From the NCBI GenBank assembly GCA_002320815.1, contig DCLA01000074.1, positions 1-23,354 of the forward strand: a stretch of DNA of 23,354 bases. The letters run 5' to 3'. A program made the position numbers and the translations under genes. Source of the stretch: Myxococcales bacterium UBA1660 (lineage in GTDB: Bacteria; Myxococcota_A; Polyangia; Polyangiales; Houyiibacteriaceae). Shown in pieces: positions 16,195 to 23,093 of the stretch; positions within the stretch are counted from its first letter, which is position 1; the number at the start of each line of letters is the position of its first letter. Under the pieces are notes generated by a model. The model searched no databases, had not been told where the DNA came from, and saw only the letters and a list, made by a program, of their open reading frames with translations.

Positions 16195-18231
16195 GTGCGT
16201 CGTCGCTCGCCGGATGAATCGCGCTCACGCATCTGGGGGAGCCTCCTGGTGCTCGCGCTTTGCGCCCCGGCGGTCCTCGGGTTTGGACAGGTGAGCGACC
16301 GACTCCCGCGCTTGCGTCATCTGACGGAACTCCAGGACGAGGCTCCCGGGACCCGCGCCGCGGCCGCGCGCGCGCTCCGATCGGCGGAGCCCACCGGTCG
16401 CCTCCTCCGGGCGCTCCGGGAGTCGCTGGAGACCACCAACGACCCCGCGGCCATCGGCGAGATCGCCGCCACGATCGCCTGGCATCGGGACCGCGGCGCG
16501 ACGCCCACCCTCGTCGCGGTGCTGCGTTCCGCGCCGCCCCAGGCGGTCCCCGCCATCGCTCGGGCGCTCGCGGAGCTCGGCACCCCGGCGGGGCTCCGCG
16601 CTCTGGTCGAGGCCCTCGAGGTCCCGGAGCTCATGGACGGCGCCCGGGTGGGCCTGCTCCGCGCGGGACCCGCGGCCTTGCCCCACCTCCTCCGAGCGAT
16701 CGCCGCCGCGCCGACCCTCGCCGCGATCGAGGTCGTGGGGGCCGTCGGCGACGCGAGCGCGGTCCCGGCGCTGGTCGACGCGGGGGGCCGGGGCGCGGCG
16801 CCCATCCGCATCGCCGTGGTGAAGGCCCTCGGCGCCATCGGCGATGGCCGCGCCGCCGGGTTCGTCCGGCGCCAGCTCGCGCTCCCCGAACCGCAGCTGG
16901 TCGACGCCGCCATCGAGGCCCTCGGGCGCCTGGGCCGACCGGTCGACGCGGTCGCCCTCGAGGCCCTCCTGGAGGACGCCGAGGCGCGGCGCGAGCGGGC
17001 GGTGCTGGCGGCCCTCCTGGCCCTCGATCCCGAGCGCGCCCGGGACGCGATCGTGGCTCGCGTCACCTCGTCGGACCCGGTGGTCGTCCGCCGAGCGACC
17101 GAGGTCGCCCTGGCCACCCCCCAACCGGAGCTCGCCGCCGTCTACCACGGGCTCCTGCGCAACGGCGTGGAGGCCGCGGCCGCCGCGAGCGTCCTGGCCG
17201 AACTGGAAGACGGCGCGGGATTGCCCGCGCTTCTCGCCGAAGTGGAGCGCCTCGACGAGGCCACCCCCTCCGCCCGGGAGGCCCTCGGCCGAGCCCTCGC
17301 CGTGCTCCTGCGGCGTTGGATCGACCGGATCCCGTCCGAAGCCGCCGAAGCCGGTCGTCGAGCCCTCGAGCAGGTGCTGGGGGAGGGCCGGGACTCCACC
17401 CGGGGGATCACCCTCCGAGCGCTGGCCGGCAGTGACGAGGCGGCCACGGCGGCCCGGGAGGGGCTCGCCGACCCCGACCCGCAGCGACGCATCGCGTCCG
17501 CGCAGGCCCTGCCCTGGAACCCCTCGCCGGCGGCGGCCGCGGCGCTCGAGGAGCGGCTCGCCGGCGAGACCGACCCCCTGGTGCTCCGCGCGCTGCTCTT
17601 CGCCGCCGGGGACCTCGGCGTGGCCCCGGCGGAGGCGACCCGGCTCGCGCTGCTCGGCCGCTCCGAGCTCGGCGCGGCCGCCATGGCGGTGCTGCGGGGT
17701 CCCCAACCCGACTCGATCCGGCGCGAGCTGCGGCGGACCCTCCGCCGGGGCGGCGGACCCGAGCGGGCGGCGGCCGCCCTCGCGCTGGCCGCCACCGACG
17801 ACGGCGCCGCCTGGCGGGCCCTGGTGGAGCGCCTCGATCGGGATTCGGACCCTGCCGTCCGGCGGGCGAGCGGGGAGGCGCTGGCGCGGCTGGCGGTGCC
17901 CGGGGCCCGCGAGGCCCTCGGTCCCCGAGCGCGGATCGAGGCGGACTCGGTCGTGCGTCGGGCGCTGGAAGCCGCCGTCGCCGGCCAGCGGCGACCCCGG
18001 GTCCGGGGGCGCGGGGTGCTCCGGTTCGCCATCCGGGCGGCCGGATCCCCCCAAGGCGTGGGCGCGCGCATCGTGCTGCCCACCGGGGAGGTGCGCTGGG
18101 TCCGGACCCTCCCCACGGGGGAAGCCTTCGTTCTCGGGCAGCCCTCCGGGGTCGCCGACGTCCAGGTCGAGCTGGAAACCGATCCGGCGACCTCCGCCCC
18201 CTCCGGCCAAGGTATTCGGTTCTCCCATTGA
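16195..18231 (+). CDS. Secreted HEAT-repeat protein
   Basis: The 678-aa protein has a signal-like hydrophobic segment (residues 13-30, GSLLVLALCAPAVLGFG) after a basic N-terminus. Residues 40-590 are Ala/Leu/Arg-rich helical repeats of about 30 residues with recurring patterns such as AVPALVDAGG, RIAVVKALGAIGD and AVRRASGEALARL, typical of HEAT/PBS-lyase repeats. The last 80 residues look beta-rich (VLRFAIRAAGSPQG...VLPTGEVRWVRTLP). Such proteins are scaffolds; no catalytic residues are seen. The start is GTG 16195 without a clear SD. It is divergent from the kinase, sharing a 186-bp promoter region, and is followed 43 bp later by xseB. Export rather than inner-membrane anchoring is not certain. 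Partner unknown. Confidence 0.85.
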   Translation: MRRRSPDESRSRIWGSLLVLALCAPAVLGFGQVSDRLPRLRHLTELQDEAPGTRAAAARALRSAEPTGRLLRALRESLETTNDPAAIGEIAATIAWHRDRGATPTLVAVLRSAPPQAVPAIARALAELGTPAGLRALVEALEVPELMDGARVGLLRAGPAALPHLLRAIAAAPTLAAIEVVGAVGDASAVPALVDAGGRGAAPIRIAVVKALGAIGDGRAAGFVRRQLALPEPQLVDAAIEALGRLGRPVDAVALEALLEDAEARRERAVLAALLALDPERARDAIVARVTSSDPVVVRRATEVALATPQPELAAVYHGLLRNGVEAAAAASVLAELEDGAGLPALLAEVERLDEATPSAREALGRALAVLLRRWIDRIPSEAAEAGRRALEQVLGEGRDSTRGITLRALAGSDEAATAAREGLADPDPQRRIASAQALPWNPSPAAAAALEERLAGETDPLVLRALLFAAGDLGVAPAEATRLALLGRSELGAAAMAVLRGPQPDSIRRELRRTLRRGGGPERAAAALALAATDDGAAWRALVERLDRDSDPAVRRASGEALARLAVPGAREALGPRARIEADSVVRRALEAAVAGQRRPRVRGRGVLRFAIRAAGSPQGVGARIVLPTGEVRWVRTLPTGEAFVLGQPSGVADVQVELETDPATSAPSGQGIRFSH

Positions 18232-18274
18232 CTTCGCGGGACCCGAGCGGGCATTGTCGGCCGGTCGAACGCCC

Positions 18275-18532
18275 ATGGGTACGGCCAGCACGGAGAGTAC
18301 GGAGCGCACCTTCGAAGAGGTGGTCTCGCGGCTCGAGGATGTCGTCGAACGCCTCGAAGGCGGCGAGCTGCCTCTCGAGGAGTCGCTCGCGATCTTCGAG
18401 GAAGGCGTCAAGCTGTCCCGGGAAGGCGCCGAGCGCCTCGATGCCGCCGAGCGGCGCGTCGAGGAGCTCTTGCAAGGATCTGGTGCGGTCCGTACGAGGC
18501 CGTTGAGTGACGAGGAGCCCGAGACTCGATGA
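18275..18532 (+). CDS. xseB: Exodeoxyribonuclease VII small subunit
   Basis: The 85-aa product matches XseB in length and pattern: TFEEVVSRLEDVVERLEGGELPLEESLAIFEEG at residues 12-44 (two antiparallel helices), then KLSREGAERLDAAERRVEELL. It joins several copies to XseA to form the exonuclease that degrades single-stranded DNA to oligonucleotides. XseA is not in the window, and the usual downstream partners ispA and dxs are absent. The stop overlaps the next start by ATGA, so the following protein is probably translationally coupled. No convincing SD precedes ATG 18275. Confidence 0.93.
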   Translation: MGTASTESTERTFEEVVSRLEDVVERLEGGELPLEESLAIFEEGVKLSREGAERLDAAERRVEELLQGSGAVRTRPLSDEEPETR

Positions 18533-20043
18533 CTGAAGTCCTGACCGTTCCCACCCATTTCGGCGACATCTCCGAGCTTTCAGCCGGGTTGGCGGACCGC
18601 GTGGACGAGGAGCGCCTGATTCTCTACGGCCCGACGGCCTACGAGGAGGGAGCCACCGTCGGCTTCGCCGTGCTGCTCATGGACGGCTCGCCCGCCCTCG
18701 AGGGCGTCGGCCGAGTCACCGCCGCCGTCGACGGCGGCGAGGAGCGCGCGCCCGAGACTCGCTACGACATCGTCTTCGACAGCCTCCAGCTCCAGGGGAT
18801 GAGCGAGGTCGTCTACGAGCGCATCGTGCTGGCCCGGCAGAGCCTGGCCGGGGACGAGCCGGCGACCGGCGAGGTCTCCCTCGAAGGCCTCGAGGAGGCC
18901 GAGGCGGCCGACATCGCCGCCGAGCCCGACATCGACGCCGATTGGGACTCCGAGGCGACCGCGATCGCCGACGTGGCCCAGATGGCCGAGTCCATGGGTG
19001 ACGCCCCGGACGCCATGGCCGCGTTCGACGAGCCCCCCGCCGAGGAGGCCGCGCCCGAGGAGCCCGCCGAGGCCGACGCGGGCCTGGTGGACGAGGTGAG
19101 CTTCGAGGCGCCTCCCGCCGAGGACGACTTCGCCGAGCCGGCGGCCGTGCAGGCCGTGGAGCCCCAGGAGGCTTTCGCCGGGGACGTGAGCTTCGAGGAG
19201 CCCGCCGCGGAGCCCGAGGCCGTGAGCTTCGAAGAGCCTCCTGCCGAGGAGGCCTTCGCCGGTGACGTGAGCTTCGACGAGCCGGCCGCCGACGTCGCCG
19301 ATGTCGCCGCCGCCGACGAGGCCTTCGCGGGAGACGTGAGCTTCGAGGAGCCCGCCGCGGACGTCGACGACGCCTGGGCGGCCGACGACGCCGAGGACGA
19401 CTTCGGCGCCAGCGTGGCGCCGGCCGGTCCGGTCGACAGCCTGGGGCCGCCCCCCGGCGATCCGCCCGTGGCCCCGGCCCCGTCGCTCCCCCCGGCTCCC
19501 GTCGGGTTCCAGATCCCGCCCTTCCAGGGCCAGCTCATGCGGCCGGTCCATCCGCCCACCTGGCAGCCCGAGGCCCAGGACGCCGAGCTCTCCGCCGAGC
19601 CCACCGGCTTCTTCGCCTACGCCGCGAACGATCTCCCGGTGCCGGGCAGCGCCCCGCGCCCCGACATGGATCCCTCCCTGCGGGTCCAGCCGGCGCCGCG
19701 CCCCGGGGACGAGGCGTCGCCCAACGACGGCGCCGCACCTCCGCAGATTCCCCTGCCCGACGACGCCGAGGTCGCGCCGGCCGTGGAGCCCGAGTCCTTC
19801 GCCATCGAAGAAGACGCCGGGGTCTTCGAGGACGTCGACGACGAGGCCTCCTTCGCCGACATGGGCGAGGTGGAGTCCGACGAGACCACCGGCGAGGTCG
19901 ACCTCGGCGCCGCCGATGTCGAGCTGGCCGCCGCCGATGTCGAGCTGACCGCGGCTCCCGCCGAAGGCGACGAGAGCGACTTCGCCGACGTCTCCTTCGA
20001 CGACGACGACGCGGTCGCTTTCGAAGAAGACGACCGCGTCTGA
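18529..20043 (+). CDS. Acidic repeat protein with PilZ-like N-terminal domain
   Basis: A 504-aa cytoplasmic protein. Residues 1-107 look like a PilZ-like beta-barrel module: EGATVGFAVLLMDGSPALEGVGRV, then RYDIVFDSLQLQGMSEVVYERIVLAR. The RxxxR and (D/N)xSxxG c-di-GMP motifs are missing, so nucleotide binding is doubtful. The rest is disordered and strongly acidic, with repeated (E/D)VSF(E/D)EP units at 188-275, a Pro-rich part (300-400) and a final acidic part (415-504) with DVELAAADVELTAA and DFADVSFDDDD. ATG 18529 overlaps the xseB stop. I do not recognise the full-length family. Gliding, polarity or c-di-GMP scaffolds in Myxococcota have comparable layouts, but the function here is unknown. 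Confidence 0.75.
   Translation: MTEVLTVPTHFGDISELSAGLADRVDEERLILYGPTAYEEGATVGFAVLLMDGSPALEGVGRVTAAVDGGEERAPETRYDIVFDSLQLQGMSEVVYERIVLARQSLAGDEPATGEVSLEGLEEAEAADIAAEPDIDADWDSEATAIADVAQMAESMGDAPDAMAAFDEPPAEEAAPEEPAEADAGLVDEVSFEAPPAEDDFAEPAAVQAVEPQEAFAGDVSFEEPAAEPEAVSFEEPPAEEAFAGDVSFDEPAADVADVAAADEAFAGDVSFEEPAADVDDAWAADDAEDDFGASVAPAGPVDSLGPPPGDPPVAPAPSLPPAPVGFQIPPFQGQLMRPVHPPTWQPEAQDAELSAEPTGFFAYAANDLPVPGSAPRPDMDPSLRVQPAPRPGDEASPNDGAAPPQIPLPDDAEVAPAVEPESFAIEEDAGVFEDVDDEASFADMGEVESDETTGEVDLGAADVELAAADVELTAAPAEGDESDFADVSFDDDDAVAFEEDDRV
19171..19353 (+). repeat. Three copies of an EAFAGDVSF(E/D)EP-coding repeat
   Basis: The peptide EAFAGDVSF(E/D)EP recurs at residues 215-226, 241-252 and 264-275 of the acidic protein. 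Spacers are unequal, so copies were not simply added end to end. Related VSFEAP and VSFEEP units stand at 190-195 and 232-237. Synonymous changes between copies show they are not very recent. Confidence 0.75.
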
Positions 20044-20047
20044 ACCG

Positions 20048-20067
20048 GCGCGCCCCTTCGGGCGCGC
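20048..20067. terminator. Hairpin between convergent genes, possible bidirectional terminator
   Basis: GCGCGCCC (20048-20055) and GGGCGCGC (20060-20067) form a perfect 8-bp stem with loop CTTC. It starts 5 nt after the stop of the acidic-protein gene and lies 3 nt beyond the stop of the sulfatase-like gene. No U-tract is present, so intrinsic termination is uncertain, but the position suits both genes. Confidence 0.55.
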
Positions 20068-20070
20068 GCG

Positions 20071-22284
20071 TCAGTCCCCGGTGTAGCCGAGGGCCCGGAG
20101 CTGAGCGGCCGTCTCGTCGTCGATGACGGTCCGCTCCGGCCGCGGTGCGCGCCGGCGTCGGCTCGGGGCGTCCGTTCGGGTCTCCGCCAGGCGCTCGCCG
20201 AGAAGCCCCCGGAGCCACGAGGTGATCAGCGGCTGGTCCGCGCTCACGTCGCGGGTCTCGCCGGGGTCGTTCCGCAGATCGTAGAGCGTGGCCGAGCGGC
20301 CGGGCCGCTCCACCAGCTTCCAGCGACCCACGTTCAGGGTGCGCCAGTGCTCCATGAAGGCGCTGACGGTCCCGCGCTCGGCGCCCACGGAGACGGCCCG
20401 GAGCTCGTTCAGGAACGAGTGCCCCGAGAGCTCCTCCGGCACCGGGAGCTCGAAGGCCTCCAGGATGGTCGGCAGCACGTCGACCAGACCCACCGCGCGA
20501 TCGACCCGCCGGGGGGATCCGCCCGGCAGCTTCACGAAGAGGGGCACGTGGAGGAGCTCCTCGTAGACGCTGTGACCGTGGCCCACCGACCCGTGGTCGA
20601 AGAGCTCCTCGCCGTGGTCGGCGGTGACCACCACCATCGTCGAGTCGCTCAGGCCCCGCCGTTCCAGGCCCTGCAGGATCGAGCGGAAGTGGCGGTCGTG
20701 GTAGGTGATCTCCCCGTCGTAGAGGGCCTCCAGGTGCGCGCGGTCGCGCTCGCCGAGCCGGAGGTTCCCCTGCTTCACGTTCTCCAGGAGGGTGGCGTCC
20801 CGGGAGAAGTCGACCACCCCGCGGTACCCCGGGTCGCCGTAGAGCGCGAGGTCGGCGTCCGGCGGCCGGTAGGGCACGTGGGGATCGATGGTGTGGACGT
20901 AGAGGAAGAAGGGCTTCTCCTCGTTCCGCCGGTCGAGCCAGGCCAGCACGTCGCCGGCGACGTCTTCGGCCCGCGTGCGCCGGCCCTCCCGGATGTAGTT
21001 CCGGTAGCTGTCCCACCCCTGGCCGAACCCGAAGCGATCGGAGACGTAGCCGTTGGCGATGAACGACGCGGTCTCGAAGCCGTGCCCTCCGAGCATCTCC
21101 GGGAGGAGGTCGATCTGCCGCGGGACCACCGACTCGTGCTGGGTCGCCGTGTGCTCCCAGGGCATCAACCCGCTGAGGAGGGTGGCCACGCTGGGCTTGG
21201 TCCAGTTCTCCTGGGAGTGGGCGCTGGCGAAGGTGGTGGCGTCGCGGACGAAGTCGTCCAGTCCGGGCGTGCGCACCCGGGTGTCTTCCCGGTAGGGCCC
21301 GAGCTTGTCGGCCCGGAGGGTGTCCACCAGGACCAGGAGCAGATGGGTCGGCTTCGTCAGCTCCCGCGCCTCGGGCTCGGGCACCGTGATGGCCGCGGCG
21401 CCCACGACCGCGTCCTCCTCGGCGACCAGCTCGAGCTTCACCACGGCGTCGGCGGGCAGCGGCCGATGGATGGTCTCCTCGGCGCCCACCGCGTCGATCT
21501 CCTCGACCGCGGCGCCGTCCCGGTGGATGCGCAGGCGAACCCGGCCGGCGTCGACGGCGAACGCCGCCTCCGCGCCCTCGGCGACGGGCACGGTCCAGGC
21601 GACGGAGGTCCCCGCGGGGATTCGGAGGTTCCCGTCTTCGCCCCGGGTGGGCGCCCCCCCGAGCTCGGTGCCCTCGCCCAGGCGCAGCGCCGCGACCAGG
21701 GCCCCGAAGCGCTCGCCGGCGGTCGTCGCGCTGGTCGGCGCCCGGACCGAGAGGGCCATGTCCCCTTCGCCGCGGGCGTGCTCGCCGAGGTCGAAGGTCA
21801 CGGTGGTCGGCGCCGCCGGGACCTCCTGGGTCTCGTCGAGCACCTCGCCATCGACCACCAGCCCCAGGCGCCCCGGCCGGGAGGAGCGCACGCGCAAGGT
21901 GAGCTTCGTCCCAGAGGTCGGGCGGGGCAGCAGGAAGCGCGCGTCCCGGGAGCGACCGGCGACCCCGGCGAGCCCGTCGATGGTGAGCGGCCGCGTGTGG
22001 GTCGCCCAGCCGCCCAGGGTCACGCGGGCGCCGCCGACTCCCGAGAGGTCGGCGACCAGGTCGCCGCCGCTCCGCAGCTCCGCGGACTCGAAGCTCGCGG
22101 CCAGGTCCGTGTGCAGGATCCGGCGGGGGGCCTCCGCGACCGGCGGCGCCGCCTCGGGCGCCTCGGCCGTCGCCGGGGCGGGCGCCGAAGCGGCTTCGGG
22201 CGGGGCGACGCTCCGCTCCGGAGCGCCGGCGCCACCGCACGCGCTCAGGGCAGCCAGGGTGGCGAAGAGAACGGGGGATCGCAT
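20071..22284 (-). CDS. Sulfatase/alkaline-phosphatase-fold lipoprotein with Thr nucleophile position
   Basis: The 737-aa product begins with a lipoprotein signal ending in LSAC (Cys16). A Pro/Ala-rich spacer (25-53) and a beta-sandwich-like region (55-300) precede the sulfatase-fold domain (about 312-700). Motifs seen are LVLVDTLRADKLGPY (317-331, metal Asp321), NWTKPSVATLLSGLMP (360-375), HTIDPHVPY (464-472) and TADHGEE (554-560, metal Asp556/His557). At the position of the sulfatase CxPxR motif stands T362-K-P-S-V. Formylglycine cannot form there, so it is more likely a phosphatase or phosphotransferase-like member, as in LtaS and EptA, where Thr is the nucleophile. ATG 22284 is chosen over an upstream in-frame start at 22350 because the signal peptide starts there. 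It is monocistronic and convergent with the acidic-protein gene. Confidence 0.9.
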   Translation of the reverse strand: MRSPVLFATLAALSACGGAGAPERSVAPPEAASAPAPATAEAPEAAPPVAEAPRRILHTDLAASFESAELRSGGDLVADLSGVGGARVTLGGWATHTRPLTIDGLAGVAGRSRDARFLLPRPTSGTKLTLRVRSSRPGRLGLVVDGEVLDETQEVPAAPTTVTFDLGEHARGEGDMALSVRAPTSATTAGERFGALVAALRLGEGTELGGAPTRGEDGNLRIPAGTSVAWTVPVAEGAEAAFAVDAGRVRLRIHRDGAAVEEIDAVGAEETIHRPLPADAVVKLELVAEEDAVVGAAAITVPEPEARELTKPTHLLLVLVDTLRADKLGPYREDTRVRTPGLDDFVRDATTFASAHSQENWTKPSVATLLSGLMPWEHTATQHESVVPRQIDLLPEMLGGHGFETASFIANGYVSDRFGFGQGWDSYRNYIREGRRTRAEDVAGDVLAWLDRRNEEKPFFLYVHTIDPHVPYRPPDADLALYGDPGYRGVVDFSRDATLLENVKQGNLRLGERDRAHLEALYDGEITYHDRHFRSILQGLERRGLSDSTMVVVTADHGEELFDHGSVGHGHSVYEELLHVPLFVKLPGGSPRRVDRAVGLVDVLPTILEAFELPVPEELSGHSFLNELRAVSVGAERGTVSAFMEHWRTLNVGRWKLVERPGRSATLYDLRNDPGETRDVSADQPLITSWLRGLLGERLAETRTDAPSRRRRAPRPERTVIDDETAAQLRALGYTGD

Positions 22285-22329
22285 GCTCCGAGTTCTATCC
22301 GCTCCACCTCCCGCGTCGACTTCTCCGCA

Positions 22330-22409
22330 GATCCGGGCGCGCGACCGCACGAAGGTCCCGCGCGGGGCCGACCTGATGTACAGTTCGTCCGCGCGCCCGG
22401 ATCCTTTTT
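22330..22409 (+). repeat. 14-bp perfect inverted repeat with nested stems and T-tract
   Basis: Arms 22330-22343 (GATCCGGGCGCGCG) and 22390-22403 (CGCGCGCCCGGATC) are exact complements, 46 bp apart. Inside, ACGAA (22349-22353) can pair with TTCGT (22384-22388), and GGTCCC/GGGGCC (22354-22359, 22364-22369) make an inner hairpin with loop GCGC. TTTTT follows at 22405-22409. The element lies between divergent genes. It may be a structured RNA ending in a terminator, or a palindromic DNA element. Confidence 0.5.
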
Positions 22410-22451
22410 GAATCGATCGCCGCGCCCGACGTCCCTTTCCCCGCTCCGCCG

Positions 22452-22781
22452 ATGCGTACTCTCCTCCACCGCTTCCCCGCCCTCGTCCTGGGCCTGCTGA
22501 TCGCCCTGACCTTCGTCTCGACCGCGCTGGCCGACGCCTTGGTGGTCGTTCAGGTGCAGACCGGCGGCGGCGAGAACGTGGATGGGCAGGTGACCCTCCG
22601 GCCGCGAGGTGGGGGCGAGAGCTTCAGCTGCACCACCCGGCAGGGGCGCTGTCAGATTCCTCACGTCCCGGGCGGCCGCTACACGGTGGTCTTCCAGCCC
22701 TCCAGCGGGGAAGCCCCGGCGCCCAAGTCGGCGATGATCCCGCCCTCGGGCAACGTGACCCTGCACGTCTCCGCGAACTGA
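22452..22781 (+). CDS. Small secreted protein with carboxypeptidase-regulatory-like fold
   Basis: The 109-aa product has a signal peptide (LVLGLLIALTFVSTALA, cleavage about residue 28). An 80-residue beta-rich domain follows: LVVVQVQTGGGENVDGQ, then GRYTVVFQP and NVTLHVSAN. The pattern of a turn-rich core with PGGRYTV is typical of the prealbumin-like carboxypeptidase-regulatory/transthyretin-type fold. Cys60 and Cys67 could form a disulfide. No catalytic site is seen; a small periplasmic or surface adhesive module is a reasonable guess only. No SD is evident before ATG 22452. It is divergent from the sulfatase-like gene. Confidence 0.75.
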   Translation: MRTLLHRFPALVLGLLIALTFVSTALADALVVVQVQTGGGENVDGQVTLRPRGGGESFSCTTRQGRCQIPHVPGGRYTVVFQPSSGEAPAPKSAMIPPSGNVTLHVSAN

Positions 22782-22801
22782 CCTCGCCACCCCCCGTCGC
22801 A

Positions 22802-22817
22802 CACGAGTTCGCTCGTG
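22802..22817 (+). terminator. UUCG-capped hairpin after the small secreted gene
   Basis: Six perfect pairs, CACGAG/CTCGTG, close a TTCG tetraloop 20 nt after the stop at 22781. The UUCG tetraloop is very stable in RNA. No U-tract follows, so it may protect the 3' end or act in Rho-dependent termination. Confidence 0.4.
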
Positions 22818-23010
22818 ATCCCGTGGGGTTGTCCGACCAATCGGCCGCAGCCGCGTCCGCATGGGTGGTCGCAGCCGTTGCACGCTCGCCGGAAGATTCC
22901 GATTCCGCTGACGGACGCAGTCTTGCACCTGCCCCGCAGGAGACGGATTCACCCACGGAATGCCACACAATGGCACATCCGGACCCGTCCGCCGACGGGT
23001 AGGCGAAACG

Positions 23011-23039
23011 TTTACCTTTCTTCCGTCTCGATGTATGAA
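23011..23039 (+). promoter_or_regulatory. Probable sigma-70 promoter of the partial gene at 23094
   Basis: TTTACC (23011-23016) and TATGAA (23034-23039), each 4/6 to consensus, are spaced by 17 bp in a locally AT-rich stretch. The start would be near 23047, giving a leader of about 47 nt containing AGGAG at 23080-23084. The palindrome AAACGTTT (23006-23013) overlaps the -35 box and could be an operator. Confidence 0.45.
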
Positions 23040-23079
23040 GCCCCCCGGCGAGCACCCCCCGACTGCCTCGCCAACCAGC

Positions 23080-23084
23080 AGGAG
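23080..23084 (+). promoter_or_regulatory. Shine-Dalgarno of the partial gene
   Basis: AGGAG lies nine bases before ATG 23094. It is among the best ribosome-binding sites in the window and fixes the start of the truncated gene. Confidence 0.7.
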
Positions 23085-23093
23085 CACCCTTTG

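Larger units (their letters stand above)
22782..23093. other. 312-bp gene-free region with several hairpins
   Basis: No credible coding frame is seen. It holds four short perfect hairpins: CACGAG-TTCG-CTCGTG (22802-22817), CCTGC-CCC-GCAGG (22928-22940), TGCCA-CACAA-TGGCA (22961-22975) and ACCCGTC-CGCC-GACGGGT (22983-23000). An AT-richer stretch with a probable promoter comes next. It probably contains the 3' end of the upstream transcript and the control region of the gene at 23094. A small RNA is possible but unproven. Confidence 0.5.

Noticed and set aside
22971..22986. TGGCAC as a possible sigma-54 -24 element
   Set aside because: The base pair ten positions after GG is CC, not GC, and no TTGC follows. 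The sequence is better explained as one arm of an inverted repeat.
23005..23028. GAAAC ... CGTC as an ECF sigma promoter
   Set aside because: The spacer is only about 14 bp, shorter than the 16-17 expected; the sigma-70-like pair at 23011-23039 fits better.
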